Notes under the pieces: model-generated
What the model was told of the DNA's origin: nothing
Databases searched by the model: none
The model's input: the letters and a program-made list of their open reading frames with translations, nothing else
Program-made: the position numbers and the translations under genes
Part shown: piece after piece, positions 44,285 to 57,387 of the stretch
Layout of the letters: every line of letters starts with the position of its first letter
How positions within the stretch are numbered: position 1 is the first letter of the stretch
Source: Apiosordaria backusii
Taxonomy: Eukaryota > Ascomycota > Sordariomycetes > Sordariales > Lasiosphaeriaceae
DNA length: 64,000 bases
Direction of reading: 5' to 3'
NCBI GenBank assembly: GCA_030549205.1
Contig: JAUKTV010000001.1
Span: 2,542,001 to 2,606,000 of the forward strand

Positions 44285-45746
44285 TGATCGGGGGTGTTGT
44301 ATGAATATGTGGGTTGGGACTTTTTTATGGTGGGATGGTTGGAAGCGAATGACATGATACCAATGGCGTTATTTTTTGGGAGGGGTTGGGCGCAGATGTT
44401 CAACAGAAAGCGAGGCATATGGCGTTAGATGGATTGAAAGGGATATTGTTGTATAGTAGTTTTATGGCAGTGGTTAAAGGAGAGGGTGTGTTTTGCGTTA
44501 TGTGAAGGGGTTGGCTGTGCTGTGGTGCATGTGTGAAGAACTACAGGGTCTTGGCCCTCCCTGTTTTTCACTATCCAGGGTTTTGCAAGACAAGAGAGCT
44601 TGAGTGTTTTTTACAAGCACATTTCAAAGGATCTTCAAAGACCTGAGAAATGTGAGTAAATACATGTGATGGTCTGGTTAAGGCGGGAGGCTTTTCTATG
44701 TTTATTCAATTCCAATATCTTTTCAAACTGTGAACCCCAGCGTCGGGTATCACGTTGTAGAGTATGATTTTGGGATGTTTTCTCTTCTTGGTATGGATAA
44801 CAGATTATATGATTGTTTGTGGTTCAAGGGGACTTTTATTGGAATATTTTAAGGGCCTGCGTACCTTGATTGGGCCGTCAGATGGATGTTTGTATGGTAG
44901 ACTGATCTTTTGTGCGTATTGGGTGGGTTTATTGGATGGATGTTTGTATGTTAGGCTGATGTTATGTACGTATTGAGTGGATGTTTGAGGTGTCAGATGA
45001 AGCTATGTTATACGTAGCATCATACAACAACAGGCCGACCTTCTTGCATGGTCTCCAAAAAGGCATCATACTTCTCTTGAATGGCGGTGTTTCATTTTAC
45101 AGGCGGGGGAAGGAGAATACGGACTGTGCTGTGGCAGGAACCAGGGCACCGGAATATTCGGACGTGAAAGATGATGAGACTGTTTTTCTCTCCTGCCGGA
45201 TAGGGAAAGTCATGATGCTTACACCACTGGCATGTCGTGCCATGGTTGGGGATTTACCAGGCGGTGATTAGCGTTTTTGTGGTTGAACCTTGAAGGGAGG
45301 TGATTGCTGACGGAGCTTGGTGGTAAGAATAAAAAGCGTGGATTGGGCTGTTCTTTCGATTTTGTTGCCTTTATCGTTCCAGTTCGGCATCCCAATCACG
45401 AAAGCTTTCCCTACTGCCCGAAATGGGAGTTCAGGAAGGTCCAGAGTGGTGCGGATATGACGAACAAGCTCAAGCTGCAGGTCTCTCAATGCGGGGGGTT
45501 CGTCGGGGGAGGAAGAGGGGCAGAGGATGTACCTACCTTGATGGCGGAGCCCCTCACTTAGACGACACCACTACCACCACCACCCAAGCTGTCATTGTTC
45601 CCGAGCTTCAGTTTTTGAGCAACAAGCACACCCCCCGCCGATTGTTTCCATCGTTTTTTGGGGTATTAACAATCACTTTCTTTGTTTGTTTCATCTCATC
45701 ATTATTTAGCACCACCACCGCCAGCCCAGTTTTGACATCTGACAAT
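44285..45746. other. Spacer between EAF6 and the dipeptidyl peptidase
   Basis: Holds the 54-bp tandem duplication at 44881-44990 and, near its right end, a CT-rich leader with an in-frame upstream ATG at 45423. Confidence 0.6.
44881..44990. repeat. Degenerate 54-bp tandem duplication
   Basis: 44881-44934 and 44935-44990 are related copies starting GATGGATGTTTGTATG, with several substitutions. They lie in the EAF6 downstream region, outside supported coding sequence. Confidence 0.75.
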
Positions 45747-48081
45747 ATGACGATCATGGCAACAAAATTCACCCCCGAGGTCATGCTCTCGGCCGCGCGG
45801 CGGTCACCCGCCGTGCCAAATTCTAACGGGACGTTGGCGCTTTATACGGTTTCGGTGTACTCGTTTGAGGAGCACAAGAGGAAATCGGAGATTAGGGTGT
45901 TGACTATTGCTAATGGGCAGAGCACGGTCTTGGTGGAGGGGAATGGAGCGTCTGAGCCGAATTGGGTTGGGGATGAGGAGTTTGTTTGGTTGGAGGGGGT
46001 TGGGGATAAGGGGGAGACGGAGCTGAGATGGGGCGATGTCAAAGGGCAGAGGGGGAGAGTGGCGGTGTTTCCGGGGCCGGTTGGGAATTTGAAGGTGAAG
46101 GATGTGTCGGGGGGTGATGGGGAGAAGAGGTTTGTGATTGCGTTTTCGGTGGTGATGACGCCGGAGGGGGAGATGCATAATCCTGTGACGGAGAAGAAGC
46201 CGTTGTCGAGTGGGAGGGTGTATGATGGGTTGTTTGTGAGACATTGGGACAGCTGGAATACGGAGAATCGGAACTCGATTAGGTATGGTATTCTGGTGCC
46301 GGTGGCTAGTGGGGGGTGGAAGATCGAGGGGATGGTGGATGCGTTATGGGGCACGGGGCTGTCTTCGCCTGTGCCGCCGTTTGGTGGGACGGGAGACTTT
46401 GATATTGGACCGAGGGGGTTGGTTTTTGTGGCGAAAGATCCCGGGTTGGACCCGGCGATTTATACAAAGACGAATTTGTATTATCTCTCGTTGAGGGAGT
46501 TGGCCCAGGCTGAACCAAAGCCGAAGCTGGTTGAGACGCCAGGACTGGAGGGGTATTCACAAAGCCCAGTGTTCTCGAATGATGGCAACAAGATTGCGTT
46601 TACGAGAATGAGGAGCAAACAGTACGAGAGCGACAAGACCCGGCTTCTCTTGGTAAAAGATCTCGATGAGTTGAAGGCGGAGGAGTTTTATGCCACCGAA
46701 GACGGGGAAGGGGGCTGGGACGCCCGTCCAGATGCTATCCTCTGGTCTGCTGACGACAAGACGCTGTACGTCACAGCGGAACACAGGGCCCGTAGCCTCA
46801 TCTTTCAGCTTCCCTCCTCCCCATCTGAGGCTGGAAAGAACCTCCCCTCCGTCGTTCCAACAACTGATGGCTCCGTCAACGATCTTCGCCTCCTCAGCAC
46901 AACTGTGTCCGCTCATTCCCCTGTGGCCGGAAGGTTGTTTGTCACTTCCAGCTCTTTGGTCGACAACTCTTGCTACAGCATCGCCAACCCCTCTCAGAGC
47001 ACCTTCCACGTTGTCTCTTCAAACTCCAAGCAGGGCAAGTCTTTTGGCCTATCTCAGCTTAGTGTTGACGACATTACCTTCAAGGGTGCCGGCGACTACA
47101 ACGTTCACGCGCTAGTTATGAGACCTTCTAATTTCAACCCCAAGAAGAAGTACCCCCTCTGCTTCTTGATTCACGGTGGTCCTCAGGTAAGAAATGCTAA
47201 TTGTAACTCTAAAGTCTATGTTGAGCTGATCTTTCAAAGGGAGCGTGGTCGGACTCATGGTCTACGCGGTGGAATCCAGCTGTTTTTGCCGAACAAGGCT
47301 ATGTTGTTGTCAGTCCGAATCCTACGGGCTCGACGGGATATGGAATGGCGCTGCAGAATGGCATTAAAGGAGACTGGGGTGGCAAGCCATACAATGACTT
47401 GGTGAATGCCTTTGAGTACATCCGGGATCACTTGGACTATGTGGACACAGACAGGGCGGTGGCGTTGGGGGCGAGCTATGGCGGCTACATGGTCAACTGG
47501 ATCCAAGGCCACCCCCTCGGCCGCAAGTTCAAGGCTCTTGTCTGCCACGACGGAGTTTTCTCCACGTCGAACCAGTGGTCGACTGAAGAACTATTCTTTC
47601 CTATCCACGATTTCGAGGGGACTATTTACGACAACAAGGAAGGGTACGAGAAGTGGGATCCGGCGAAGCATCTGAATGAGTGGGCCACGCCTCAGTTGAT
47701 CATCCACAGCGAACTCGACTACCGTCTCCCTGTCACGGAAGGGCTGGCCGCGTTCAACGTCTTGCAGGCAAAGAAGGTCCCGAGCAAGCTGCTGGTCTTC
47801 CCGGATGAGAACCATGTAAGTGTTGTTCGTTACGACATGCTGATAACCAGTGGCTAACAAACATAAAGTGGGTGCTTAAACCAGAGAACTCTCTCGTATG
47901 GCACAGAGAGGTGCTGGGGTGGATCAACAAGCATTCCGGAGTCGAGGATCAGGCACAGGCCGAGTCTCAGACTCAGGCTCTTGCGGCCAAGAGGGAAGCC
48001 GAACGGCTGGAGCAGCAAGAGAGGGACAATTACAATTTTGCAGCCCTGGTGAGGAAGTTGGTGCTGGCGGGGCAGAGATAA
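45747..48081 (+). CDS. S9C prolyl-oligopeptidase family dipeptidyl peptidase (DPP V-like)
   Basis: Three exons: 45747-47186, 47240-47815 and 47869-48081, giving 742 residues from ATG 45747. The N-terminal half is the beta-propeller of S9 peptidases; the C-terminal half is the alpha/beta hydrolase. The catalytic triad is visible as Ser559 in GASYGGYM, Asp640 in HSELDYRLP and His672 in PDENHWVL, the last split by the second intron. HGGPQGAWSDSW carries the oxyanion region. DPP V enzymes release X-Ala and similar dipeptides (family knowledge). An in-frame ATG at 45423 would add 108 residues including a hydrophobic stretch (FFGVLTITFFVCFISSLF); that stretch looks more like a CT-rich leader translated by chance, but a membrane-anchored form cannot be excluded. 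Confidence 0.93.
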
Positions 48082-49663
48082 AATACGGACACTGGTGGTG
48101 TGGTTATCATTGTTCTACAATTTGTCAAGAAAAGAAGCGGTTGATAGATGGGTGTTTTATATCGACAAGCGATTATACATACAAGAATGTCTATCACCTT
48201 CTCGTTGATCCGTCCCTTGTATGTACCTGAAAGGACCTTCGATGCTCCATTTAATGCCGACACAAGCGATAGGAACACCAGCGTTTGTCCCGGCCGTGAT
48301 AAGTATAGCCACTACTGTTCAGTTTTGATGCTGCCCACGATGTGGACTGCTACTGTTGAGCATCACCATAAGGCTACTGACCACCAACATCAACCATGCA
48401 TGTGGCTTGAGGCTATCCCGAGCCTACAATGGTAACCTCACTATTAAACCACCGCCATAAGGCCCTGGAGGTTACTAACAAAGACAAGTGTCAAACTCTA
48501 TCAGAGTTTTGCACTCGTGCATAGACCACCTTGGAGGGAGTATATAATCTCTGCCCAACCTTCTGATCCTTGAACTTCTTTTCTCTCTTTTCTTTCCTCG
48601 CCCTTCGGGGCATTTGGTCAGCTTTGCATTTTGCAAAGACACAGAGAAAATTAGCATGGACCCTGCTCGGGATGATACACTGCTCAAAGAGACGCTACCA
48701 ACTTTTTTTTCTTTTTTTTTTTCGCTGTGATCATGGCTCTGCTGCGACATGGAGAAGAAATCTGCGTGTTGGTCTGGGCGTTTTCTGTTGAAGATGAGCT
48801 GTTAAATTGGTGGTGTCCAAGCTGATCATGATCAGGCTAGTTGTAAAAAGAAGTTTGTATCAACATCTAGCTTTCTTCTGTGAGGTGTCCTTCAGGGGTA
48901 AACCAGCAATTGGAGGAGACGATGCTGTGTACAGCAATCACGATGGGCAAATTGGAGATAGACGGGGAGCAAACGGAGACAAGACAAGTGACTGAAACTA
49001 TCATCTTTTCAATCAAATATACTAGATAAACCTAAGCTAAACTATTTGATAATCCTCCTTCCCTTCCCTTGAGTTGGTGTCCCGCTCCTCTTCCTATCTG
49101 CGCAGCAATTGGTATCCTACACTAACTACTTCAATAACGGTGACTCAATTACCCATTGCGCTTTTTCATGAACCATGACCACCGCTTTGAATAAGAGAAA
49201 ACATTCACGGCTTAACAAAAACCGCCAACCCCCCTAGTGTCAAATGCTGAAAATGAGATAATCAACACAGTGGTACCCCTATTCCTTGACAGCTTTCCTT
49301 CTTCGCTCTCATCCCCAATGACTATTCTTTTTCTGAATCATGTAAACAGAAAAACAAAACAGCTCAATATACCACACACCTCCCAACAACTAAGTTTTTT
49401 GCCCAGCCAGAACAATGGTATCTTCCAGTTGTTTCCCTTTCCCCGATACGCCAAAACGCCCACTCGGTTCGTATTTGACGACCGTGTGAAAACAAGTGTC
49501 AAGAAGGGAATATAAAAAAGAAAATGACATAACCGTCCATGCGCCGCCCGCCTTCCTTGATAATAACCCGCCGAGAGGAAAATGATGTACAGTGAATATT
49601 CGAGACCAAGTAAAGCCCAAATCACCAGAATAAATGCCGTTATGATGTCAATGACGCTGGACA
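48082..49663. other. Convergent spacer between the dipeptidyl peptidase and RAD21
   Basis: 1.6 kb, AT-richer, with a T-rich tract near 48700-48725. No gene seen. Confidence 0.6.
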
Positions 49664-51654
49664 CTAAGCCGAAACAGACACGGTGGCAGATGAAGCTACC
49701 GCATGCCCAGGCTCATCGCCTTGATGTTGTTGTTGCTCACGGGCCATCTCACCCCCAGCTTCCCTCTCGGCCCAGTCACCCCAGAGACCACGCTTGCCGC
49801 GGACGCGGATCGGGCCCCCAAGGGATCCCTCGGGCTGCTCAACCTTGATGGCATCCTTGGTGGCGAGGACAAGGCACTCGAAGAACATCTTGGTGGCGTC
49901 GGCCTTGCTTGTTTTCCCTTCTGGCAAGAGTTCCTGGAACACAACGGCATTCTTCTTGCGGACATCAGCATTAGTGGCGGCCTCAGCACCAAAGAGGTCG
50001 CGCAGGATGTGGACGGCGTGCTTGGTGCCGATCGAAACGGGGCCGCTGTCAGCGGGGTGGACGATTGGCGCGCTGGTCTCGTCAAACTCGGGGATGGGGC
50101 TAGAAGGCTCGTTGCGCCTCTCCTCCTCGTCCTCGTGGTGGATCACAGCGCTGTCATCGGCGGGAATATCGAGGACTGTACCATCAGCCGCGATGGACTG
50201 GTTGCCAATAACAGTTCCGTCCATGTTGAAAACACTCTCGTCGGCGGGAAGCTCAAGACGAGGAGACTTGGACCTGTTTTGCTCTTCGTCTGTCTCCATG
50301 TCAGCAACGCCGCTATCGCGCTTCCGCTTGAGCTCGTTTGGCCTAATGGAGCCAAGGGACAAGAGGCCCTTGAGCTCAGGAGCCCACCCGTCGCTGCGGC
50401 CCTCAAACAAGATGTTTTGAATGAAACCACCATTCTTGTGGAGATCCTCAAGTCCAGTGATATATGGGTCGTGAGCAAGGAAGGACTGTGGCTTCAGAAT
50501 GTTGTCGCGCTTCGCCTGTTGTTCCCTGATCTGTTGAGTAGACAGAACAGTCTGCTCGTCAGGCTGGAGAAGCTTTCTCTTCTTCTGGCGCTGAGGGGCG
50601 TTGGCCATGGTAGCCGTTGGCTCGTCACTAGGCTCGTACAAATCGGTAGTCATGTGGCGGCTGTACTCCATCTCGACCTCCTTGGCGAACTCCTCATCAA
50701 TATCGGACAGCGGGGACTCGGAAATGCGAGCGCGGCTCATATCAGGCCCAGCAGCGGCAGGCATTGCAGATGCATCACCAACGTTGAGAGTGAGGTCGTC
50801 TGGCATCGCGATATCGCCTTCATCATCCATAATATGAACGCCATCGCCGAAGTCGAGATCCAACGAGACTGCACGCTCGGTTCTATCCTTGCCCATGCCA
50901 AAATCCATCTCGCTGAGCATGTCATCCTCGACAGAGCGAACGGGAGGCGCATCTCTGCCCATTTCCACACTCCTGTCCATTTTTGCTGATCTCTCGACAA
51001 TATCATCTCCAAAATCCAGCTGCAAGCCGAGATCATCTTCGAAGTTGCCGAGTCCCATTTCTTCGTCTTCATCCTGGTAGGTATTCTGAAGGAATTGACT
51101 GTTGTTGAAGTCCTCCTGAAGATTGATGTCGCGGTTGTTTGGGCGAGCCTTGCGGGCCATGGATGGCGTTGCCGTGATTTCTTCGAGTTGCGATGCGAGG
51201 AAGTCTGAGCTTGGTGGTGGGAGCAGATCGAGGTTGTCGTACATTGTGATTTTATCGGGCAACATTAGTGCTTCCTTGTTCTGTACATGCAAATTTGTGG
51301 GAATATCGTGGTTGCCAGTCGAACGGAAAGCCTGCGTATGTTAGCAACCAGGATTTCTCGCGCAGACTGTGGACATAGAGAGAGGCTTACCATCTTGATC
51401 TTGATAAGAGCTTCATTGCAGTCGTCAAGGAGATAACGGGCCTTGCGGCTGTAGATGCGAACGACACCGAGCAAGAGCTGGCCGGAGAGACGGAGAGCTA
51501 GGGGCGCATCGTTGGGAGCAATGATGGCGTCGACGCTGTCCTGGAGATTGTGCTGCAAGATCTGTACTTTGGACACCTTGCGCTCCTGGTTCGCTGATAG
51601 CCATGCCTTGGCCAAGGGGCCGGTGGCGCTCAGAAGCGTGCCCGACCAGAACAT
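49664..51654 (-). CDS. RAD21: RAD21/SCC1 cohesin kleisin subunit
   Basis: Two exons, 51654-51391 and 51331-49664, 643 residues. The N-terminal domain (FWSGTLLSATGPLAKAWLSANQERKVSK ... ILQHNLQDSVDAII, in parts) binds the Smc3 neck. The C-terminal winged helix (KADATKMFFECLVLATKDAIKVEQ) binds the Smc1 head. The acidic linker contains SVEMGR at about residues 209-214, matching the separase consensus S/D-x-E-x-x-R, so mitotic cleavage is likely there (inference). The plan is mitotic Scc1 rather than meiotic Rec8. It is head to head with PMR1 across 1.4 kb. Confidence 0.95.
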
Positions 51655-53100
51655 GGCGGCGACGGGAGTGCCGGAAGCAAATGAAGTGGTTCAGTGAGGA
51701 CAAGCGAATGGGATAGGGCTATGCTGATTGTCGATCTCGGACGTCGACGGCGAAAGAGGCGCGCGGGGCAGATGGGCGCGATAGTCGGAGATGACGATGG
51801 TGGGTTGTCGGGTTGTCGGGGTTGCGGAGGGTAAACAAGAAAGCGCGTGTTGCGTTGTTTGGCGAACGGGCGCGTGGTCGAAGCACCGTCTTCGGCCTTG
51901 GTGCCGACAGCTGCGCAAAAGACCAAAAAATGGCGATTATAACGAGATAATTGTGCCCGACAATTCAATGCGCGTCGCTCGGAGAAGTCGCGATTAGGCC
52001 TGGGTGCGATGCGCTGGATGGAACAATGGCGAATTGGTTGAGAAGAGAGAGGGGACGTGGTTCGAGGGCGGGTGATTGTGGGAATTGCTTGCCGTTGAAA
52101 ATCAAGTGCTGCGAAATTTGAGAGGCTGGGGACTGCTCCACCAGCCACATTCAATTAACCAGCCAACAGCGCGCCGTGGTGAGTCACGTGGCTTGGTGTC
52201 GCCTGTTGGACATCAGCCTTGGCGGATTACATCACCAGGCACCAATACCGGCCTCCAGCAACATGAAAGCGGCCTTGTGTTCGAATCGATTTCCTCAATT
52301 CCATGCCTGTTGAATTCCCATAGAGGCTCGACAAGTACACTACTTTTACAATCCTTTTATTCAAATTGACGATACGGATGGTATCCTGTTGTTAATGGAC
52401 AGACTCAACGCATCAGGATCTCATCTGTCTCCTGGGATGCTAGTACTACATATCCTCAGCGTTCTTCAGTTACACTTTGTCGTCCTTTAGCTCTGGCGTT
52501 GAAATCTTTAGTGCTTCACTACTCCGTATTCTTCAAACAAACTGTGGTGATGTTTAAGAATCACGATCAAAAGGTTGTCGCATTGAATTCTTGACCAATT
52601 GAAAGCCATGTTTTATCTGCCACCCCTTTCAGCCTCATGACACCCCTGAAAAAGCGCCGAGACTTCTGGCAGTGGCCTGTGTGGCCCCATGGGCCCCTGG
52701 ACGTCCGGCTGGTCGGTCCAGATGCAGACACGTTCCACAACGGTGGATGGCACCGCGACCTGATCCAAGTTTCCACTTTGTATCCAACCAGATCACTGCC
52801 GTCCAACTCAAAAAGTTTCCCTCCCAGTGGATTCAAAGTCAATCCCGCACGGAGTCTACGGATGTGGTGATGCCTCTCCCGTGATGCATTATTTTTGTCT
52901 AAACTTCTAGCTCCCCTACTTTCATCCCGCCATCCGCCAGCTTCATCGCCCATCACTCGCCCCCTTCCTCGCCTACATCGCAGAAGCCATTGATGTCTTT
53001 CGGTCTGGATCTCAACTTTCGCTAGGGCCCGTTGCGCCCAGGCCTGGCCTTTGGCATTTCAACACGTCCTCCTGATTCTGGACCCGACCCCGGAATCAAA
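51655..53100. promoter_or_regulatory. Divergent region between RAD21 and PMR1
   Basis: 1.4 kb between opposite start codons; both promoters must lie here. No other gene is supported. Confidence 0.6.
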
Positions 53101-56100
53101 ATGGACCGCTTTACTAGAACGAACGGCGGCGATGCGCTGCCAATCTACCACAACTCCCATGTGCCTGCGCAGCTCACCATACCCCAGGCGGCTGGTGACC
53201 GGCCACCATCCACCTCTCCTCAGACAACTTCTGCACAATCAAGAGTAAGAGGAGCGGGCTCTGTGTTCAAGATATTGCGGGCTGTGGGCTAACTGTGTTC
53301 TTCAGAGCATCGCCAACGAATACTCTTATCAAAGTCCCACCGAAGTCGCATCTCGATTAAATACTTCATTAACCCAAGGCCTCACGGCTGCCGAGGCCCT
53401 TTCCAGGTTGCGCGACTATGGCCCGAACGAAATACCTCACGCTGAGCCCGAGCCATTATGGTTACGGTTTCTGGGACAGTTCAAAGAACCCCTGATTGTA
53501 TTGCTGTTGGGCTCGGCTGGGCTGTCAATGCTGGTGGGGAACATGGACGACGCTGTCAGTATCACGGTGGCGGTAACAATTGTGATTAGTGTGGGGTTTT
53601 TGCAGGAGTATCGTTCGGAAAAGTCGATTGAAGCGCTCAATCACCTGGTCCCGAACCATGCGCACCTTGTGCGAAAACAATCATCGGGTGCGACTCCCGG
53701 TGCCCGCACTCCAAACGAACCGGCCGCCGGTGCTTCAGGGTTAGCGACGCCTGAAGAAGAGGTCCTCGAGGCTACCTCATCGAAAGTGATGGCTGCCCAG
53801 CTTGTCCCCGGCGATCTCGTTCTCTTCACCACTGGCGATCGTATCCCTGCCGATATCCGAGTCACCAAGGCCGCGGACCTGACCATCGATGCCTCGAACC
53901 TCACAGGAGAGAATGCGCCTGTCAGAATCACGGCAGATGCTCGCCCTCGCCAGGGCTTCGCGTCACCTGCCCCGGGGGATGCTAGCCTGCAACTGCCTCG
54001 CCCGACTTTTGCGGCGGGCAATGCGGACGACAAGGGTCAAAATATTGCGTACATGGGGACATTGGTAAAATCTGGACATGGACAGGGCATTGTATTTGCG
54101 ACTGGAGGCAACACACACTTTGGCACCATTGCCACCAGCGTCTCTGGAACCGAGAGTCCACGGTCGCCGCTCCAACTCTCCATGGACGATCTAGGAGGCC
54201 AGCTCACGCGCATGTCATTTGGAATCATTGCGCTGATATCCTTGTTCGGGTGGCTACAAGGAAAGAAGCTGCTTGAAATCTTCACCATCTCGGTTTCATT
54301 AGCTGTCGCGGCTATCCCTGAAGGTCTCCCAATCATCGTCACCGTCACGTTGGCTCTGGGTGTTCATCGAATGGCCAAACACAACGCAATTGTTCGCCGG
54401 ATGCCAAAAGTCGAGACGCTTGGTTCTGTGAATGTGGTTTGCACAGACAAAACGGGAACACTGACTACAAATCATATGACAACGACCAAAATATGGACAT
54501 TTGGCAATGAAGATGCATTCAGCGTCGATTCGGATGAAGAACTGACGGGTAAGGAGCCCGACGCCGCGACCCACAGGATTTTGCGCATTGGAAATATTGC
54601 CAACAATGCCCGTCCTGCACGAAACCAGACTGAAAATGGTGCCGCTGCTAGAGCTGTCCTTTCGTCTACACAAGCTAGAGGCCAAGGGTCGTCATCATAC
54701 ACCCGTTGGGTAGGACAGCCTACGGACGTTGCCATGCTTGACCTTTTGGATCGGTTTAGTCTTCACGACGTTCGTGACTCCCTCGGGCCCCGAGTTGCTG
54801 AGACGCCCTTCAGCTCTGAGCGCAAATGGATGGGTGTGGTCATTGCAGACGGAGACAAGGAACATGCATACATGAAGGGCGCCATTGATCGGGTTCTCGA
54901 CACATGCGATACATATGTGACAGACGATGGTCGGGAATTCGTTATGGATGCTGGCCGCCGAGAAGAGGCTTTACACGCAGCGGAAAAGATGGCTAGGCAA
55001 GGCCTCCGTGTTTTGGCTTTTGCCAATGGGCCAGTGAACAAGTCTGCTAGAAGCAAGGCCGCAAGGAGCACCACCCCAAACAGAGATGGCCGGGAGAGCC
55101 CGAATCCCATTGGTGCCGTCGAAGAGCAGTACAGAGGACTTACTTTTGCCGGTCTGGTTGGCATGCGTGATCCTCCTCGACCTGGCGTTGGACGTTCCAT
55201 TAGAAAGCTGATGCGGGGCTGTGTCAAGGTTATCATGATCACTGGTGACGGTGAATCAACGGCGTTGGCCATTGGCAAGCAACTGGGAATGGCGGTTGCT
55301 GTTCCCACAGAACACTCTTCAAACCAGATCACTGTCAAACCAGTACTGCGGGGTGACCAACTCGACCAGATGTCAGACGAGGACCTCGCCCGAGCTTTGG
55401 ACCACACCACCATCTTTGCCCGCACCACCCCCGAACACAAAATGAAGATTATCCGCGCTCTCCAGTCTCGTGGCGATATTGTCGCCATGACGGGAGACGG
55501 AGTCAACGATGCACCTGCCCTCAAAAAGGCGGATATCGGCATTGCCATGGGCATGCACGGCACTGACGTCGCCAAGGAGGCGGCCGATATGATTTTGACT
55601 GACGATGACTTTTCTACTATCCTTCACGCTATTGAGGAGGGCAAGGCCATCTTTAACAATATTCAGAACTTCCTCACTTTCCAGCTGAGCACGAGCGCGG
55701 CCGGGTTGTCTCTTGTCCTGATCTGCACTGCTTTGGGGTTCAAGTCCCCGCTGAATGCCATGCAGATTCTCTGGATTAGTAAGCCCCCTTTTCAGCCTCT
55801 GTATACTCTCTACGACATGACATATTAACCGGGGAAAATAGACATCATAATGGATGGACCCCCCGCCCAATCCCTGGGCGTCGAAGCCGTAGACAAGGAC
55901 GTTATGAACCGCCCTCCCCGCCGCCGCAACGACGCGGTGCTCACCCGGCCGTTGATTTCTCGAGTCCTAACCCAGGCCTTTGTCATCATGGCCGGCACGA
56001 TGCTGGTGTATACCCACGAAATGCAAGACGGCAACGTCACCCGCCGGGATACGACCATGACGTTCACGACGTTTGTCATGTTTGACATGTTCAACGCTCT

Positions 56101-56464
56101 TGCCTGTCGCTCTGAATCAAAGTCGATATTAAGAGGGGAGGTGGGACTGTTTAGCAACACGCTGTTCAACTGGGCGGTGAGCTTGAGTTTGGCTGGGCAG
56201 TTGTTGGTTATTTACTTTCCTTGGTTGCAGGAGGTGTTCCAGACGGAGCCGCTGGGGTGGAGGGACTTGGCGAAGTTGATGGTGCTGTGCAGTAGTGTTT
56301 TTTGGGTGGATGAGGGGAGGAAGTGGTTGAAGTATGGGAGGGGAAAGGTTGGGTTGGGGGCAGGACGGGGGGTGGGTATAGTCAGGCTGTGTGATCATCA
56401 TGATGATTTTTGGGTGGTTGAACATGTGATAAAAGGGGGGAAGGGAAAAGGGGGAGGGGTATAA
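53101..56464 (+). CDS. PMR1: PMR1-type Golgi Ca2+/Mn2+ P-type ATPase
   Basis: Three exons: 53101-53244, 53306-55778 and 55842-56464, 1,079 residues as read. It pumps Ca2+ and Mn2+ into the Golgi (family knowledge). Landmarks: NLTGENAPV in the actuator domain, AAIPEGLPIIVTVTLALG in helix M4, phosphorylated Asp429 in CTDKTGT, TGDGVNDAPALKKADIG at the hinge, and LWINIIMDGPPAQSLG in helix M6 with its ion-coordinating Asn and Asp. The gene's end is doubtful: one extra base at the G6 run 56367-56372 would give the short ending GGGYSQAV with stop 56392-56394, instead of a 23-residue longer tail without family character. That is the same kind of break as in BEM46. Confidence 0.95.
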
Positions 56465-57387
56465 TTATTATTGGTGAAATGAACATACAAATGAGCATGC
56501 GATGAAATGGCATTCAAACAAGCATTGTCCCTTTGTCAGGGATGGGGGTTATAGGCGGTGGAATGGATACAATTGGTGTAGTAATAGACTTGGGAAGTAA
56601 GATATGAGAGGGCTTTTTTGTATAATTATGGATGAATATACAATTGATCATATGAGCGTTGTTTATGGGTTTAACCCTGTTGGAAGGTATGGTTACTGTT
56701 CTGTGCTGAGGCATGGGTTTCTTTTGGAAATATGAAAGCTGTTTTGCTCGGGGAAACATGTCGCAGCACTGGCGTTGTGAGTGTGAGGGGACTGCATCAA
56801 TGAGACGCTGCAAGGTAATTTGCCTTCTGTGCTTTCGATATCAATACTGTCAAGAGTACAAGTGGTCTGGGCCCGGCAGTACACATAGCACTTGACTGGG
56901 TTCTTCTGGGTGGAGTCGAAGATGAGTAGATGGTTGGAGTTAGAAGGGCGCGTTGTAGATGATGAGGATACGGAGATTTACAACGGCTTAGCCATTCAGA
57001 AGTGGGTCAGCTGTTCAAGCCATGTGGATGAAAGACCTGAAAGGAAGGGCGATATTGGTCTAAAGACTGTGACCTGGCTGCCTGGTACCTATGGGTTGAA
57101 CGGGAAGGTGCGATCAACTGAGTTAGGGCGGTACCCATCTTCCGTACCTTCCCGTTGCTACTATCGTAATCCAAGTGTGATTCATTTTTCTTATTTCCCC
57201 GCCTTCTCTCTATTTTCATTCTCGCTCTCTCTCGCACACTCACACACTCACATTTTGTGTCCCCGGTCCCACTACTCTCTTCCTTCAGCGACCTCCTGCT
57301 CTTGGTTTGTCGATTGTGAGCACTGTCATTAGGATCGCAACAACACTTGATCTCGAGAGAAGTCGCTTGGAAATCGAACCGAACAAG
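56465..57387. other. Spacer after PMR1
   Basis: No gene seen. A CT/CA-rich leader starts near 57190. Confidence 0.6.

Noticed and set aside
49703..50989. 428-codon plus-strand open frame
   Set aside because: It lies entirely antisense to RAD21, whose frame matches the kleisin family throughout. It is a shadow of codon bias.
54763..55575. 270-codon minus-strand frame
   Set aside because: Antisense of the PMR1 nucleotide-binding region; no family resemblance.
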